Position numbers and translations under genes: made by a program | Part shown: positions 52,106-61,506 of the stretch, piece after piece | Layout: every line of letters begins with the position of its first letter | Numbering within the stretch: position 1 is the stretch's first letter | The notes under the pieces: generated by a model | Databases searched by the model: none | What the model saw: only the letters and a program-made list of their open reading frames with translations | What the model was told of the DNA's origin: nothing | Source of the DNA: UBA11400 sp964473555 | GTDB lineage: Bacteria; Bacteroidota; Rhodothermia; Balneolales; HLUCCA01 | Reading direction: 5' to 3' | Assembly: GCA_964473555.1 (NCBI GenBank) | Contig: CAYYPL010000004.1 | Coordinates: forward strand, 203,163-267,162 | DNA length: 64,000 nucleotides

Positions 52106-53587
52106 TTACATTGGATATAATTTCATTAAGAACTCTACGATCGTTGCATTACCAAATCCGATCACAATGAGTGCAATTGCCATAAAAACCGTTGTTAGTA
52201 CCATGATAATCGGTGCTTCGTCACGTGGACTCTCATCCGCTTTAGCCTGTTTGGATTCAGGGTTCTTCATGTAAACTTTCTCAAGAATTCGAAAGAAGTA
52301 AACGGCATTAAGCAATGAACTCATCAGAATTGCTGCGAGGAAAAACCAGTTTGAGGCATCGACTGTACCCAGAACGAGATACCATTTGCTAAAAAAACCT
52401 GCTAGCGGCGGAAGCCCCACCATAGAGATTGCAGCTACGGTGAATGCAGCCATCGTAAATGGATATTTGCGTCGATAGGAGTCGTTGAATTTAGTAATAT
52501 CGGTATGTCCCTCTTTGAACATCAGATTACCACTCACCATAAACAACCCACCCTTCATTACGGCGTGTGCAAGCACATGTAATAATGCACCGGCAAAAGC
52601 CCACGGATTTGCCAGACTTAATCCCATTATGATATAACCGATTTGAGCAATACTACTGTAAGCAAGCATTCGCTTCAAATCTGTTTGAGATATAGCCATA
52701 ACTGATCCATAAAGGATTCCAATTACGGCAAGAATTCCGAGAAAAAGTGTAACAGGTATATGAGCGTTGACCAGGTCAATACCGAACACATAGAAAAAGA
52801 CACGGAAGAGAATATATGCCGCAACCTTGGTTCCGATTGGCGGAATAAGTGCAGCTGTTGCAGAATTGGCGTTCGCATAGGACTCTGGTAACCATCCGTG
52901 CATCGGGAAAATGGCAGCTTTGATCCCGACTCCTACAACGATGAGTAATAAAGCGGTGAATACGGCTCTTGAGTCACCGATATGCATCAGAATTGCATGC
53001 ATATCGATGATATTCAGTGTTCCGGTTACCGTGTAAAGAAATCCAACTCCGAACAGATAAAACGTTCCTCCGATCGTGCCGATAATCAAATATCTGAATG
53101 CTGAGTAGTGCGCTTTCTTGTTACCGATAGCAATTAATGCATAACTTGATAGCGAAGAAACTTCAAGAAATACGTACAAGTTGAATAGATCACCTGTTAG
53201 TACCATTCCGTTAAAACCAAGCAGAAGAAGCATGGTCAAAGTGTAATACGAACCAAGTTTATGAGATAGTTCTTTTTGTGACGGTTTCCCTGAATAAAGT
53301 AAAGCAACTGAGGCTATACTATTGATTACAAGTACAATAAATCCGGAAAGACCATCGTAAACAAACTCGATACCGATTGGAGGTTGCCAGCCGCCAAAGG
53401 TGTATCTAATCATGTTCCCATCGTTCACGAACTCAATAAAAACGAGTAGTGAGAATAAGGTGGATACAACAGCACCTGTTACCGCCAATGGTTGAGCAGT
53501 CTTTGGTTTCCAAAATCCAGCCAGAGCGATTATTAGAGCAAACAATAAGTAGTTTAGCGCAATTAGCGCTGGAAAGTGCATTTCCAT
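52106..53587 (-). CDS. mrpD: Mrp-type antiporter subunit D-like protein (first copy)
   Basis: 493 residues, about 14 spans. The proton-channel Glu lies in F-V-L-E-V-S-S-L-S-S-Y near residue 141 (F-L-E-V), and H-G-W-L-P-E-S-Y-A-N-A near 228-238 is the usual second motif. It begins on the last base of the mrpC stop (TGATG), showing coupling. This copy is the most standard MrpD of the three. Confidence 0.92.
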   Translation of the reverse strand: MEMHFPALIALNYLLFALIIALAGFWKPKTAQPLAVTGAVVSTLFSLLVFIEFVNDGNMIRYTFGGWQPPIGIEFVYDGLSGFIVLVINSIASVALLYSGKPSQKELSHKLGSYYTLTMLLLLGFNGMVLTGDLFNLYVFLEVSSLSSYALIAIGNKKAHYSAFRYLIIGTIGGTFYLFGVGFLYTVTGTLNIIDMHAILMHIGDSRAVFTALLLIVVGVGIKAAIFPMHGWLPESYANANSATAALIPPIGTKVAAYILFRVFFYVFGIDLVNAHIPVTLFLGILAVIGILYGSVMAISQTDLKRMLAYSSIAQIGYIIMGLSLANPWAFAGALLHVLAHAVMKGGLFMVSGNLMFKEGHTDITKFNDSYRRKYPFTMAAFTVAAISMVGLPPLAGFFSKWYLVLGTVDASNWFFLAAILMSSLLNAVYFFRILEKVYMKNPESKQAKADESPRDEAPIIMVLTTVFMAIALIVIGFGNATIVEFLMKLYPM

Positions 53588-53958
53588 CAGTTGTTCATTT
53601 TCTCTAAGAGTTCCTGTTCATCGAGCGTCTGATATCTGTTGTAAATGGCCATAATAAAGGTAAATGCAACTCCCAAAGTTGCGACACCCACTACTATCGC
53701 TGTAAGCATCAGCGTATGTGGAAGCGGATTCAAATACAGATCGACCTGACTAACCGGTAAATGATCGGCTTTGACCGGTACTGTGGCATTCCATTTAGAC
53801 GCAACTGAAACGAAGAATAGAATTATTGATGCTTGAAAAATAGTGAGTGAAATAGTCTTTTTGACCAAGTTCTTTTTGAACATCATTCCATAGAGACCGA
53901 TACACATCAGTATGATGGAAAACCAATATGCGTAATGGCCAATAATAAACTCAAGCAT
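53587..53958 (-). CDS. mrpC: Mrp-type antiporter subunit C (NuoK-like)
   Basis: About 123 residues and three spans, similar to NuoK. The start is at M-L-E-F-I-I-G-H-Y, which overlaps the previous gene by eight bases; six extra residues upstream are possible. The P-L-P-H-T-L-M-L-T-A-I-V-V-G motif near 84-97 is the signature of MrpC/MnhC. Confidence 0.92.
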   Translation of the reverse strand: MLEFIIGHYAYWFSIILMCIGLYGMMFKKNLVKKTISLTIFQASIILFFVSVASKWNATVPVKADHLPVSQVDLYLNPLPHTLMLTAIVVGVATLGVAFTFIMAIYNRYQTLDEQELLEKMNN

Positions 53959-54391
53959 GGTCTTCTCCTTGTACAATATTGTCGTAAAGTGACACCAAGA
54001 TGGCCATTACAGCAGCACCCACACCTATTTCGATAATCAGAATACCCCAAAAACGCAACATTGCAGGATCTACAATAGGTAAAGGGAGTGATCCATAGTC
54101 CAGAAAATATCCACCTGTTGTAAACGCAAGTAATCCGGTTCCGAAATAAATGATTACACCAATGATTCCTATAGGATGAGTGAGCTTCACTTTTAGTTGA
54201 AAGAAACCAATTTGTTGTCCTGCAGCGACGCGCATCAAAAGTATCGAAGCGGCAAGAAGAGCGCCACCCTGAAACCCACCGCCCGGACTGTAGTGACCAT
54301 GAAAAATCACATACATCCCGAAAATGAAGATGTATGGGCTTAACAAACGTGCTCCAAGAAGAACTATTGGGCTATAAAACTGTTTATCCAT
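53951..54391 (-). CDS. mrpB: Mrp-type antiporter subunit B
   Basis: 146 residues with four spans. The family signature H-G-H-Y-S-P-G-G-G-F-Q-G-G near 30-42 is intact. It is adjacent to the MbhE-like gene and overlaps mrpC by eight bases. In the complex it sits beside MrpA and MrpC. Confidence 0.94.
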   Translation of the reverse strand: MDKQFYSPIVLLGARLLSPYIFIFGMYVIFHGHYSPGGGFQGGALLAASILLMRVAAGQQIGFFQLKVKLTHPIGIIGVIIYFGTGLLAFTTGGYFLDYGSLPLPIVDPAMLRFWGILIIEIGVGAAVMAILVSLYDNIVQGEDHA

Positions 54392-54393
54392 GG

Positions 54394-54693
54394 TTAATCT
54401 TTTCGGATTCTTCTTAACATTGCAAATGCAATCATTCCCGCAGTAAATATTACAACTTGCTCGCCCAGGGTATCGATACCGCGATAGTCACCAAGAATTA
54501 CAGTTACTATGTTTGGTGTTTTGGCATCTTTATACGCACTTTGAATAGAGTAACTGCCAATTACAGGTGATCCAACGATGCTGCTTTCAGCATTTGTAGC
54601 ATTTTTGTCACCGGCTCTGTATGGCAAATCAGAAGCTGCATAAATCATTAGCCCGGCAAACACGACCAATATCAGGATTTTAAGTGTTTTCAA
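54394..54693 (-). CDS. MbhE-like / MrpA C-terminal domain protein
   Basis: 99 residues with one N-terminal span and one C-terminal span (I-F-T-A-G-M-I-A-F). It matches the second half of the MrpA C-terminal extension, known as a free subunit in membrane-bound hydrogenases and some Mrp operons; the motif V-T-x-I-L-x-D-Y-R-G-I-D-T-L-G-E near 65-80 is diagnostic. Its start overlaps the MbhD-like stop by four bases. Confidence 0.85.
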   Translation of the reverse strand: MKTLKILILVVFAGLMIYAASDLPYRAGDKNATNAESSIVGSPVIGSYSIQSAYKDAKTPNIVTVILGDYRGIDTLGEQVVIFTAGMIAFAMLRRIRKD

Positions 54694-54935
54694 TCTTTTG
54701 TCTCCCGAGTAGTTTTAAAAAGTACAAGTACATATAGAATGCCTGTAACTCCAGCTCCAACAACGGCTTCGGTAAAACCGACATCCACGGCACCCATTGA
54801 AATGAAGAGCAGTGCGATGATAAAACTGAAAACTGAGGTCATAACCACTGCCACGAGCAAGTCTTTGGCTTCAATGGCCAAAAATGCGGCTATTGTAAGA
54901 AAAATGTAGAGGACAAGTTCAAGTTCCCAAATCAT
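54690..54935 (-). CDS. MbhD-like / MrpA C-terminal domain protein (DUF4040)
   Basis: 81 residues, three spans. The A-V-D-V-G-F-T-E-A-V-V-G-A-G motif near 49-62 is that of MbhD and of the middle part of MrpA (the NuoJ-like domain). Carried as a separate subunit here. It overlaps mrpG and the MbhE-like gene by four bases on each side. Confidence 0.87.
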   Translation of the reverse strand: MIWELELVLYIFLTIAAFLAIEAKDLLVAVVMTSVFSFIIALLFISMGAVDVGFTEAVVGAGVTGILYVLVLFKTTRETKD

Positions 54936-55270
54936 TTGTCCCCCTTAGGAATTGTGTTATTCCCCTTGTTTTGGATGATAGGCTTAATCCCTTTTTTGAT
55001 GGCTGCCAACACCAGCGCGTGCGATCCGATTGGATTGGCTAGTGCAATGAATAAAACGACCAGGAAAAGCTTGGCACTTGTAAAGCCAAAGCCTTCATGG
55101 ATGATGAGTCCAATGATGACCAAAATGATTCCCAAAGTGTCACTTTTTGATATTGCGTGAGTACGCGCAACAAAGTCGGGCAACCGAAGGATTCCAATAC
55201 TTCCAACTGTCATGAAAAAGATACCCGATAAAACAAAAATGATGACCAGAATTAATTGGATGTCAATCAT
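54932..55270 (-). CDS. mrpG: Mrp-type antiporter subunit G
   Basis: About 112 residues and three spans. Start chosen at M-I-D-I-Q-L-I-L-V, overlapping mrpF by eight bases. The G-S-I-G-I-L-R-L-P-D-F-V-A-R-T-H-A motif near 21-37 is the MrpG/MnhG signature. The C-terminus is a short cytoplasmic tail. Confidence 0.93.
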   Translation of the reverse strand: MIDIQLILVIIFVLSGIFFMTVGSIGILRLPDFVARTHAISKSDTLGIILVIIGLIIHEGFGFTSAKLFLVVLFIALANPIGSHALVLAAIKKGIKPIIQNKGNNTIPKGDK

Positions 55271-55538
55271 GTTTCCCCTCGTTTGTGACAATCAGGTATT
55301 TGGAGATGATGAGTGATCCGATAAAACCCAGAATTGCATAGGCCAGGGTGATATCAATGAACATATCGAGGCGACCAAACAATGAACCAATCAAGACAAT
55401 CAGAACGATGGTTTTGGATGCAATCGCATTCGTGGCCAGGATGCGGTCAAAAACGGTTGGTCCCTTGATTACACGAATTAAAGGGACGGCAATGATTACC
55501 GTAAGCAGGACCGAACTGTATAAGAAAAAGTTCTCCAT
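55263..55538 (-). CDS. mrpF: Mrp-type antiporter subunit F
   Basis: About 91 residues from M-E-N-F-F-L-Y-S-S-V; an ATG at 55574 would add 12 residues and overlap mrpE. There are three spans, and R-V-I-K-G-P-T-V-F-D-R-I-L-A near 22-35 is the family motif. It lies 13 bases behind mrpE and overlaps mrpG. Confidence 0.92.
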   Translation of the reverse strand: MENFFLYSSVLLTVIIAVPLIRVIKGPTVFDRILATNAIASKTIVLIVLIGSLFGRLDMFIDITLAYAILGFIGSLIISKYLIVTNEGKHD

Positions 55539-55551
55539 GAATTTAGAGAAA

Positions 55552-56136
55552 TTAGGATAGATATTTAATGTCACTTACCACTGGATGCATTTCTGACTGA
55601 AATAATTGAAGCACCTGATGAGGCATCTCGTCATTAAGGATACCCTCGAAGGAATTATCGTCTAGTCCGTGTACCACGAAAGTATCACCCTCTATAGAAA
55701 CTGTAACCGTACCCGGAGTAAGTGTGATGGAATTACCCAAAATCATTTTGGCATGAGCGTTTGGCAAGTTGACCTTGAACTGAACCATAGCAAGATTAGT
55801 TGGCATCGATGGGCTGATGATAACCTTAGCCACATGAATAGCAGCCTTAAAAACTTGAATAATCATCCAGAAGAAATAGAAGATGGCATGACCAAAACGA
55901 AGATCCTTCAGATCATTCATGTCATCTTCGAAAAAACGATGGGATTTTATTCGGTAGTTAAGAATTATCGCAAGTACAACGGAGAAAATTCCCATTGACA
56001 GGTGAACCGCATCAAGGAAGCCACTCATGATTGTCCAAAAAATCATTAGCGATAACGCAGACATTACCAGACTGAATGCCGATGGCTTTTTCATCGAATT
56101 AGATAACTGGATTGGGGGTTTTTGTTCTTGGTCCAC
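55552..56136 (-). CDS. mrpE: Mrp-type antiporter subunit E
   Basis: 194 residues: two N-terminal spans followed by a longer cytoplasmic domain. A-H-A-K-M-I-L-G-N-S-I-T-L-T-P-G-T-V-T-V near 123-142 is the MrpE signature. It heads the operon mrpE-F-G-MbhD-MbhE-B-C-D-D-small-D, which as a whole should exchange Na+ or K+ for protons and serve pH and salt homeostasis. The upstream gap to uvrA (56137-56425) is AT-rich and shows no repeat or TAnnTTTG promoter that I can defend. Confidence 0.92.
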   Translation of the reverse strand: MDQEQKPPIQLSNSMKKPSAFSLVMSALSLMIFWTIMSGFLDAVHLSMGIFSVVLAIILNYRIKSHRFFEDDMNDLKDLRFGHAIFYFFWMIIQVFKAAIHVAKVIISPSMPTNLAMVQFKVNLPNAHAKMILGNSITLTPGTVTVSIEGDTFVVHGLDDNSFEGILNDEMPHQVLQLFQSEMHPVVSDIKYLS

Positions 56137-56425
56137 TAACCTTTATGTTGAGTGGATAAAATATAAAATTTTTTGTTGGCTCCACATTAAATCTCACTTA
56201 CGACGCAATTTTTAACATTGGTTACAAGCCAAACCCGGATGCAATTATTGTCCGTTTCAAACATGCTTGATTTTTAGTCCTTACTTAAATTGGTAATCTT
56301 CATATTGACGGGAAATGCGCGTTAACCGTTGTCGATTCCACAGCTTGACCTGCTTAATAGTTCACATTTGTGGCGAAATAACTGTATTTTGCAAGGTTTA
56401 AAATTCACTCCTTATAAGTCAGCCC

Positions 56426-59233
56426 TTGAAAGAAGCAACTGAATCTCCTAATCAATTTCCATCCGCAAAAGACGGGTTGATCATTCGAGGTGCACGAGTG
56501 CATAACCTTAAGAATATAGACGTAGTTATCCCCAGGAATAAATTAACGGTTATTACTGGAGTATCTGGTTCTGGCAAGTCCAGCCTGGCTTTTGATACGA
56601 TATATGCAGAAGGTCAGCGGCGCTATGTTGAAAGTCTTTCGAGTTATGCCCGACAGTTTTTGGAGAGGATGGACAAACCAGATGTGGATTTTATGCAGGG
56701 GATTTCGCCAGCAATGGCCATCCAGCAAAAAAACACAACGAGTAATCCCAGGTCAACAGTAGGAACAACAACTGAGATTTATGACTATATGCGTCTGATG
56801 TTTGCCCGCATCGGAACAACGTACTCACCAATTTCAGGTAAATCAGTCAAGAAAGATACACCATCATCTGTTGCTGATGAGATTTTTGCTCACTGGGAGG
56901 ACGGTGAACGATTTTATGTACTGTTTCAATTCCCAAGGCATGAAAAGCAAAAACTCAAGCAGGAACTGGGAGTACTGGTTGAACGTGGATTCACAAGATT
57001 ATTGGACGCAGACGAAGCGATTATTGATATCAATGATACAGATTTCAACCCAAAAAGTATCTCACCGGACAAATGCTGGGTTCTGGTTGATCGATTAGTC
57101 GTAAAAAAAGAAGACGTTGAATTCAGGTCTCGTCTTGCCGACTCGTTGGAAATTGCATTTCGAGAAGGTCTGGGTCGATGCATTTTAAAAAAACGAGGTG
57201 GTGATGAATACCCATTCAGCGACCGGTTTGAATTAGATGGAATAGACTTCATAGAGCCAACTCCACAAATGTTTTCCTTTAATAATCCGTTCGGAGCTTG
57301 TCCAGGTTGTGAAGGATTTGGACGGGTATCTGGAATAGATGAGGACAAAGTCGTTCCGGATCCAGATCTATCCATCAGAGGGGGTGCAATTGCACCATTT
57401 AATGGGCCAAAAAACAATTTATGGCTCCGTGATCTCGTAAAAGTATGCGCCCGGCACGGGTTTTCGATTGACCAGCCCTACCATTCAATCAGTCGAGAGC
57501 TTCGCGAAGTAATCTGGAAGGGCAAGGATGAGTACGGGGGCGTTTACGCGTTTTTTGAAGAAATCAAATCGGAATTCTACAAAGTCCACATGAGGGTTTT
57601 CTATGCCCGTTATCGTGGATATTCGCGTTGTCCGGAGTGCGATGGGTATCGGATTAGAAAAGACGCTCAGTATGTAAAGATCAACCATATGCATATCGGG
57701 CAAATCAGCGAAATGACCATTGGACATGCACGTCAGTGGTTTGAAGAGCTTGAATTAACAGCGTTTGAGAAGTCGGTTTCAAACCAGATTTTGTATGAAA
57801 TACGCAAACGACTCAGGTATCTCGATGAAGTTGGGTTGTATTACCTTACACTAGATCGCCAGACAAACACGCTATCGGGTGGAGAGGCACAACGTATTAA
57901 TCTGGCAAATGCGCTTGGAAGTTCTCTTATCGGAAGTCTTTATGTACTCGACGAACCTACCATTGGACTCCATCCACGTGACAACGACCGTTTGATAGCC
58001 ATTTTAAAATCTCTAAGAGACATTGGGAACACCGTTCTGGTGGTAGAACACGACCCGGAAATGATAGCTGCAGCTGATCACATTATTGATATTGGTCCGT
58101 TTGCCGGTACATACGGTGGAGAGGTCGTATTTAGTGGCCCCTATGATGAGCTTTTAAAATCAACTGGTCTTACTGGTAAGTTCATGTCAGGTAGGAAGCA
58201 AATTCCAGTTCCTGAGGTACGACGAAAGGGAAATGACAAGAAACTTGAGCTTAGGGGTGCTTCAGAAAACAACCTCAAACATGTTGATGTAGATTTCCCG
58301 CTTGGGAAATTGGTATGCGTGACCGGTGTGAGTGGGTCTGGAAAATCAACACTGGTCCACGACACGTTGTATGCCGGAATCATGAAGGAAATCGGGACGT
58401 GGAGTGGAAAAGTAGGAAGACATAAGAAACTTTCCGGTTTAATCAATATATCTTCGGTTGAAATGGTGGACCAGACGCCCATCGGACGCTCAACCCGCTC
58501 CAACCCAGCTACCTACACCAAAGCCTTCGATGGAATTAGGGATCTGTTCGCAAACACCCGGCAATCTAAAATCATGGGTTACGGCCCGGGTCATTTCTCG
58601 TTCAACGTTCCGGGGGGGCGATGTGAAACATGTCAAGGAGAAGGGGTCACGACCATCGAGATGCAGTTTTTAGCCGATATAGAGCTTCCCTGTGAAGCCT
58701 GTAACGGAATGCGTTACCGAAAAGATGTGCTATCGATAAAGTATCAGGGCAGGAATATCTATGATGTTCTGGAGATGTCGATTTCTGATGCTTTGGGTTT
58801 CTTCGAAGGCAACGACGCCATTACCAACAAGCTTCAGGTCATGGAAGATGTAGGACTTGGGTACCTCAGACTGGGACAGAGTGGAACAACATTATCTGGA
58901 GGTGAGGCTCAACGGGTAAAACTGGCACGATTTTTAGCTCGAGAGGAGGCCGAACACACCCTTTATTTTTTTGATGAACCTACTACAGGTCTCCATTTTG
59001 AAGACACCTACAGACTTTTGAACTCTTTCAACCGACTCATTGAAAAAGGACACTCGGTTATCATCATCGAACATAATCTGGACATTATAAAGTCTGCTGA
59101 TTGGGTAATCGATGTGGGTCCGGAAGGTGGATTTGAGGGCGGGAACATCATTGCTACCGGTACACCCGAAGAAGTGGCAATGATTCCTGGATCTCATACG
59201 GGCAGGTATCTGAAACCCTTGTTGAACGTGTAG
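56426..59233 (+). CDS. uvrA: UvrABC system protein A
   Basis: 935 residues. UvrA dimers find DNA damage and load UvrB. Two ABC ATPase halves are seen: Walker A G-V-S-G-S-G-K-S near 47-54 and again near 634, with L-S-G-G-E-A-Q-R signatures near 483 and 824. Cys pairs C-P-G-C, C-P-E-C and C-E-T-C / C-E-A-C hold structural zinc. The start is a TTG at 56426-56428, 16 residues before the first conserved stretch; no other start fits. It ends in TAG. Confidence 0.97.
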   Translation: MKEATESPNQFPSAKDGLIIRGARVHNLKNIDVVIPRNKLTVITGVSGSGKSSLAFDTIYAEGQRRYVESLSSYARQFLERMDKPDVDFMQGISPAMAIQQKNTTSNPRSTVGTTTEIYDYMRLMFARIGTTYSPISGKSVKKDTPSSVADEIFAHWEDGERFYVLFQFPRHEKQKLKQELGVLVERGFTRLLDADEAIIDINDTDFNPKSISPDKCWVLVDRLVVKKEDVEFRSRLADSLEIAFREGLGRCILKKRGGDEYPFSDRFELDGIDFIEPTPQMFSFNNPFGACPGCEGFGRVSGIDEDKVVPDPDLSIRGGAIAPFNGPKNNLWLRDLVKVCARHGFSIDQPYHSISRELREVIWKGKDEYGGVYAFFEEIKSEFYKVHMRVFYARYRGYSRCPECDGYRIRKDAQYVKINHMHIGQISEMTIGHARQWFEELELTAFEKSVSNQILYEIRKRLRYLDEVGLYYLTLDRQTNTLSGGEAQRINLANALGSSLIGSLYVLDEPTIGLHPRDNDRLIAILKSLRDIGNTVLVVEHDPEMIAAADHIIDIGPFAGTYGGEVVFSGPYDELLKSTGLTGKFMSGRKQIPVPEVRRKGNDKKLELRGASENNLKHVDVDFPLGKLVCVTGVSGSGKSTLVHDTLYAGIMKEIGTWSGKVGRHKKLSGLINISSVEMVDQTPIGRSTRSNPATYTKAFDGIRDLFANTRQSKIMGYGPGHFSFNVPGGRCETCQGEGVTTIEMQFLADIELPCEACNGMRYRKDVLSIKYQGRNIYDVLEMSISDALGFFEGNDAITNKLQVMEDVGLGYLRLGQSGTTLSGGEAQRVKLARFLAREEAEHTLYFFDEPTTGLHFEDTYRLLNSFNRLIEKGHSVIIIEHNLDIIKSADWVIDVGPEGGFEGGNIIATGTPEEVAMIPGSHTGRYLKPLLNV

Positions 59234-59250
59234 CCTTGGATGGGGTTACT

Positions 59251-59280
59251 TTGCAAGACTGTATAAAAATCGTACCTTTG
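59251..59280 (+). promoter_or_regulatory. Bacteroidota-type promoter of the marC gene
   Basis: TTG (59251-59253), a 19-base spacer, and TACCTTTG (59273-59280) give an ideal match to the FCB-group consensus. Transcription would start near 59287, about 20 bases before the GTG start. It lies just behind the uvrA stop. Confidence 0.75.
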
Positions 59281-59306
59281 GTAGCCGAAATTAAATATCG
59301 TTCACA

Positions 59307-59939
59307 GTGGATCCTGTTTATCACATATCATTACTTTTTGGATATTTCATCGCCATATTTGCGATTGTAAACCCCATTTCAGCGGTGCCTGTTTTTTTGG
59401 TCTTAACAGAAAACGATTCGGATCATTTCAGAAAGAAACAGGCACTTAAAGCTTCTGTTTTTATGTCGGTCATTTTGTTGAGTTTTCTGTTCGGGGGAAC
59501 GTACATCATCAGCTTTTTTGGGATCTCACTGGAGGGTATTCGAATAGCTGGTGGACTGATGATCATGAATTGGGCATTTTCTTTGCTAAACCCAAAAGAA
59601 GGCGGAAGAAAACTCAGTGATGAAGACGAAACCGCCGCTAAAGAAAAGCCTGATATCTCATTTAGTCCAATGGCAATGCCCTTACTTTCCGGCCCGGGAT
59701 CAATTGCAGTAGTGATGAGTTTTGCTTCTCAGGATTTGTCATATACCAATTATGCATTGATTACTTCGGCCATTATCCTGTGCTCGATAGGTGCATTTAT
59801 CGTACTGAGAATCTCGCCTTCTTTTATGCGATTCATGGGAAAAACAGGTATGGCGGGTTTTACCCGAATGATGGGGTTCATCACGTTGTGTATTGGTGTT
59901 CAGTTTATTATTAACGGAATTCGACCAATTATTGGTTAA
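59307..59939 (+). CDS. MarC-family membrane protein
   Basis: 210 residues with six spans. The N-terminal A-I-V-N-P-I-S-A-V-P-V-F motif near 20-31 and P-L-L-S-G-P-G-S-I-A near 126-135 are the MarC/NAAT signatures. Roles proposed for the family include amino acid export; the substrate here is unknown. The start is GTG and has a good promoter directly upstream. Confidence 0.9.
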   Translation: MDPVYHISLLFGYFIAIFAIVNPISAVPVFLVLTENDSDHFRKKQALKASVFMSVILLSFLFGGTYIISFFGISLEGIRIAGGLMIMNWAFSLLNPKEGGRKLSDEDETAAKEKPDISFSPMAMPLLSGPGSIAVVMSFASQDLSYTNYALITSAIILCSIGAFIVLRISPSFMRFMGKTGMAGFTRMMGFITLCIGVQFIINGIRPIIG

Positions 59940-60024
59940 CCATCTGACTCAAAGTTGAATCGCATATCAACTCTTCAATACCTGGCAAGAGTCCCATGAT
60001 TCAACTATTGAAACCCTGGAATAC

Positions 60025-60042
60025 TTTTAAATCGATTTAAAA
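60025..60042. promoter_or_regulatory. Perfect 18-bp palindrome upstream of the alanine symporter gene
   Basis: TTTTAAATC and GATTTAAAA are exact reverse complements with no spacer. It lies in the 169-base gap behind marC, 66 bases before the symporter start. No T-run follows in a terminator-like way, so an operator is more likely. Its AT-rich content makes chance somewhat likely. Confidence 0.4.
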
Positions 60043-60108
60043 CTCGATTTTTATATATTAGTGCGTCAATACAACCTGTCAATTATCCAAACCTGAATCG
60101 AAATCACT

Positions 60109-61497
60109 TTGACTGAATTCTTAGATTATCTGGAAACCATATTTGTAGCATTCGGAAATTATGCCTGGGGTACGCCTCTTTTAGTTTTACTTATTGGTGG
60201 TGGACTCTACTTCGTCATTCACTCCCGTTTTCAACCATACAAATATTTCAAGCACTCCATTCAGGTAATAACCGGAAAATACGATGATCCAGATGCCCCT
60301 GGCGATATCAATCATTTTCAGGCCCTATCGTCCGCGCTGGCAGCAACGGTAGGTATGGGCAACATAAGTGGCGTTGCCATTGCTATTTCTATGGGTGGTC
60401 CAGGAGCTCTTTTCTGGATGTGGATCAGTGCATTAGTAGGCATGATGACCAAGTTTTACACCTGTACACTCGCTGTAATGTATCGAGGGACTGATAGCTC
60501 TGGAAAGCTTCAGGGTGGTCCAATGTATGTGATTCGGGAAGGTCTTGGCGAGAAATGGAAACCTCTCGCAATGATGTTTGCACTTTGTGGACTCATTGGA
60601 TGTACGCCGATGTTCCAGTCTAATCAACTCACACAAATCATCAGGGACAAACTCTTGGTCCCGTATGGTGTTGTTGATGCAGGCGCAACGTTCACCTCAG
60701 ACGCTATGATTGGTCTATTTCTGGTAGGACTGGTTTCACTTGTTATTTTCGGTGGGATAAAAAGAATTGGTATTGTGGCCGCGAAATTGGTCCCCTTGAT
60801 GGTAATTCTTTATAGCGGTGCTGTTCTGTACATCGTGATTTCAAATTTAACAGAGGTTCCAGCCATGTTTGCTCTGATTATCAGTGATGCTTTCACCGGA
60901 ACTGCGGTGATGGGTGGCGCGGTTGGAGAAGTGATCCGAACTGGAATTCGAAGAGCCGCTTTCTCGAACGAGGCGGGAATCGGTACAGAAGCGTTGGCTC
61001 ACGGTGCAGCCAAAACCAATGAACCGGTACGTGAAGGACTTGTTGCCATGATTGAACCCGTAATTGACACCCTGATTGTTTGTACCATGACCGGATTGGC
61101 GATTCTCATCACTGGTGTTTGGGTTGATACTTCGGCCGATGGAGTTACGCTAACCGCAATGGCCTTCACCGAAGGAATCCCAGGGTCTCTTGGGTTGATT
61201 TTACTAGTAGTATGCGTGCTTATTTTTAGTCTAACTACCATGTTTACTTACTCTTACTATGGAACAAAGTGTCTGGGATTCCTCATCGGAGCCGAGCGGC
61301 AACACTGGTACAATTATTTTTACATCTTTTCCATTTGGTTTGGTGCAGTAGCCTCCATTAATGCAGTAATCAGTCTGGTTGACGGAGCGTTTGCATTGAT
61401 GGCCATACCAACCATGACGTCTACCCTATTACTTTCGCCAAAAGTTCGAGTTGCTGCCAAAGAATACTTCGCAAAGCTGACTCAAGTAAACTCATAA
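60109..61497 (+). CDS. Alanine or glycine:cation symporter (AGCS family)
   Basis: 462 residues, about 11 spans. The family signature G-x-G-N-I-x-G-V-A appears as G-M-G-N-I-S-G-V-A near 84-92, and the substrate region F-S-N-E-A-G-I-G-T-E-A-L-A-H near 285-298 is intact. It brings in alanine or glycine with Na+. The start is TTG. This Na+-driven uptake fits the Na+/H+ antiporter operon at 48-56 kb. Confidence 0.92.
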   Translation: MTEFLDYLETIFVAFGNYAWGTPLLVLLIGGGLYFVIHSRFQPYKYFKHSIQVITGKYDDPDAPGDINHFQALSSALAATVGMGNISGVAIAISMGGPGALFWMWISALVGMMTKFYTCTLAVMYRGTDSSGKLQGGPMYVIREGLGEKWKPLAMMFALCGLIGCTPMFQSNQLTQIIRDKLLVPYGVVDAGATFTSDAMIGLFLVGLVSLVIFGGIKRIGIVAAKLVPLMVILYSGAVLYIVISNLTEVPAMFALIISDAFTGTAVMGGAVGEVIRTGIRRAAFSNEAGIGTEALAHGAAKTNEPVREGLVAMIEPVIDTLIVCTMTGLAILITGVWVDTSADGVTLTAMAFTEGIPGSLGLILLVVCVLIFSLTTMFTYSYYGTKCLGFLIGAERQHWYNYFYIFSIWFGAVASINAVISLVDGAFALMAIPTMTSTLLLSPKVRVAAKEYFAKLTQVNS

Positions 61498-61506
61498 GCG
61501 CAGTGT

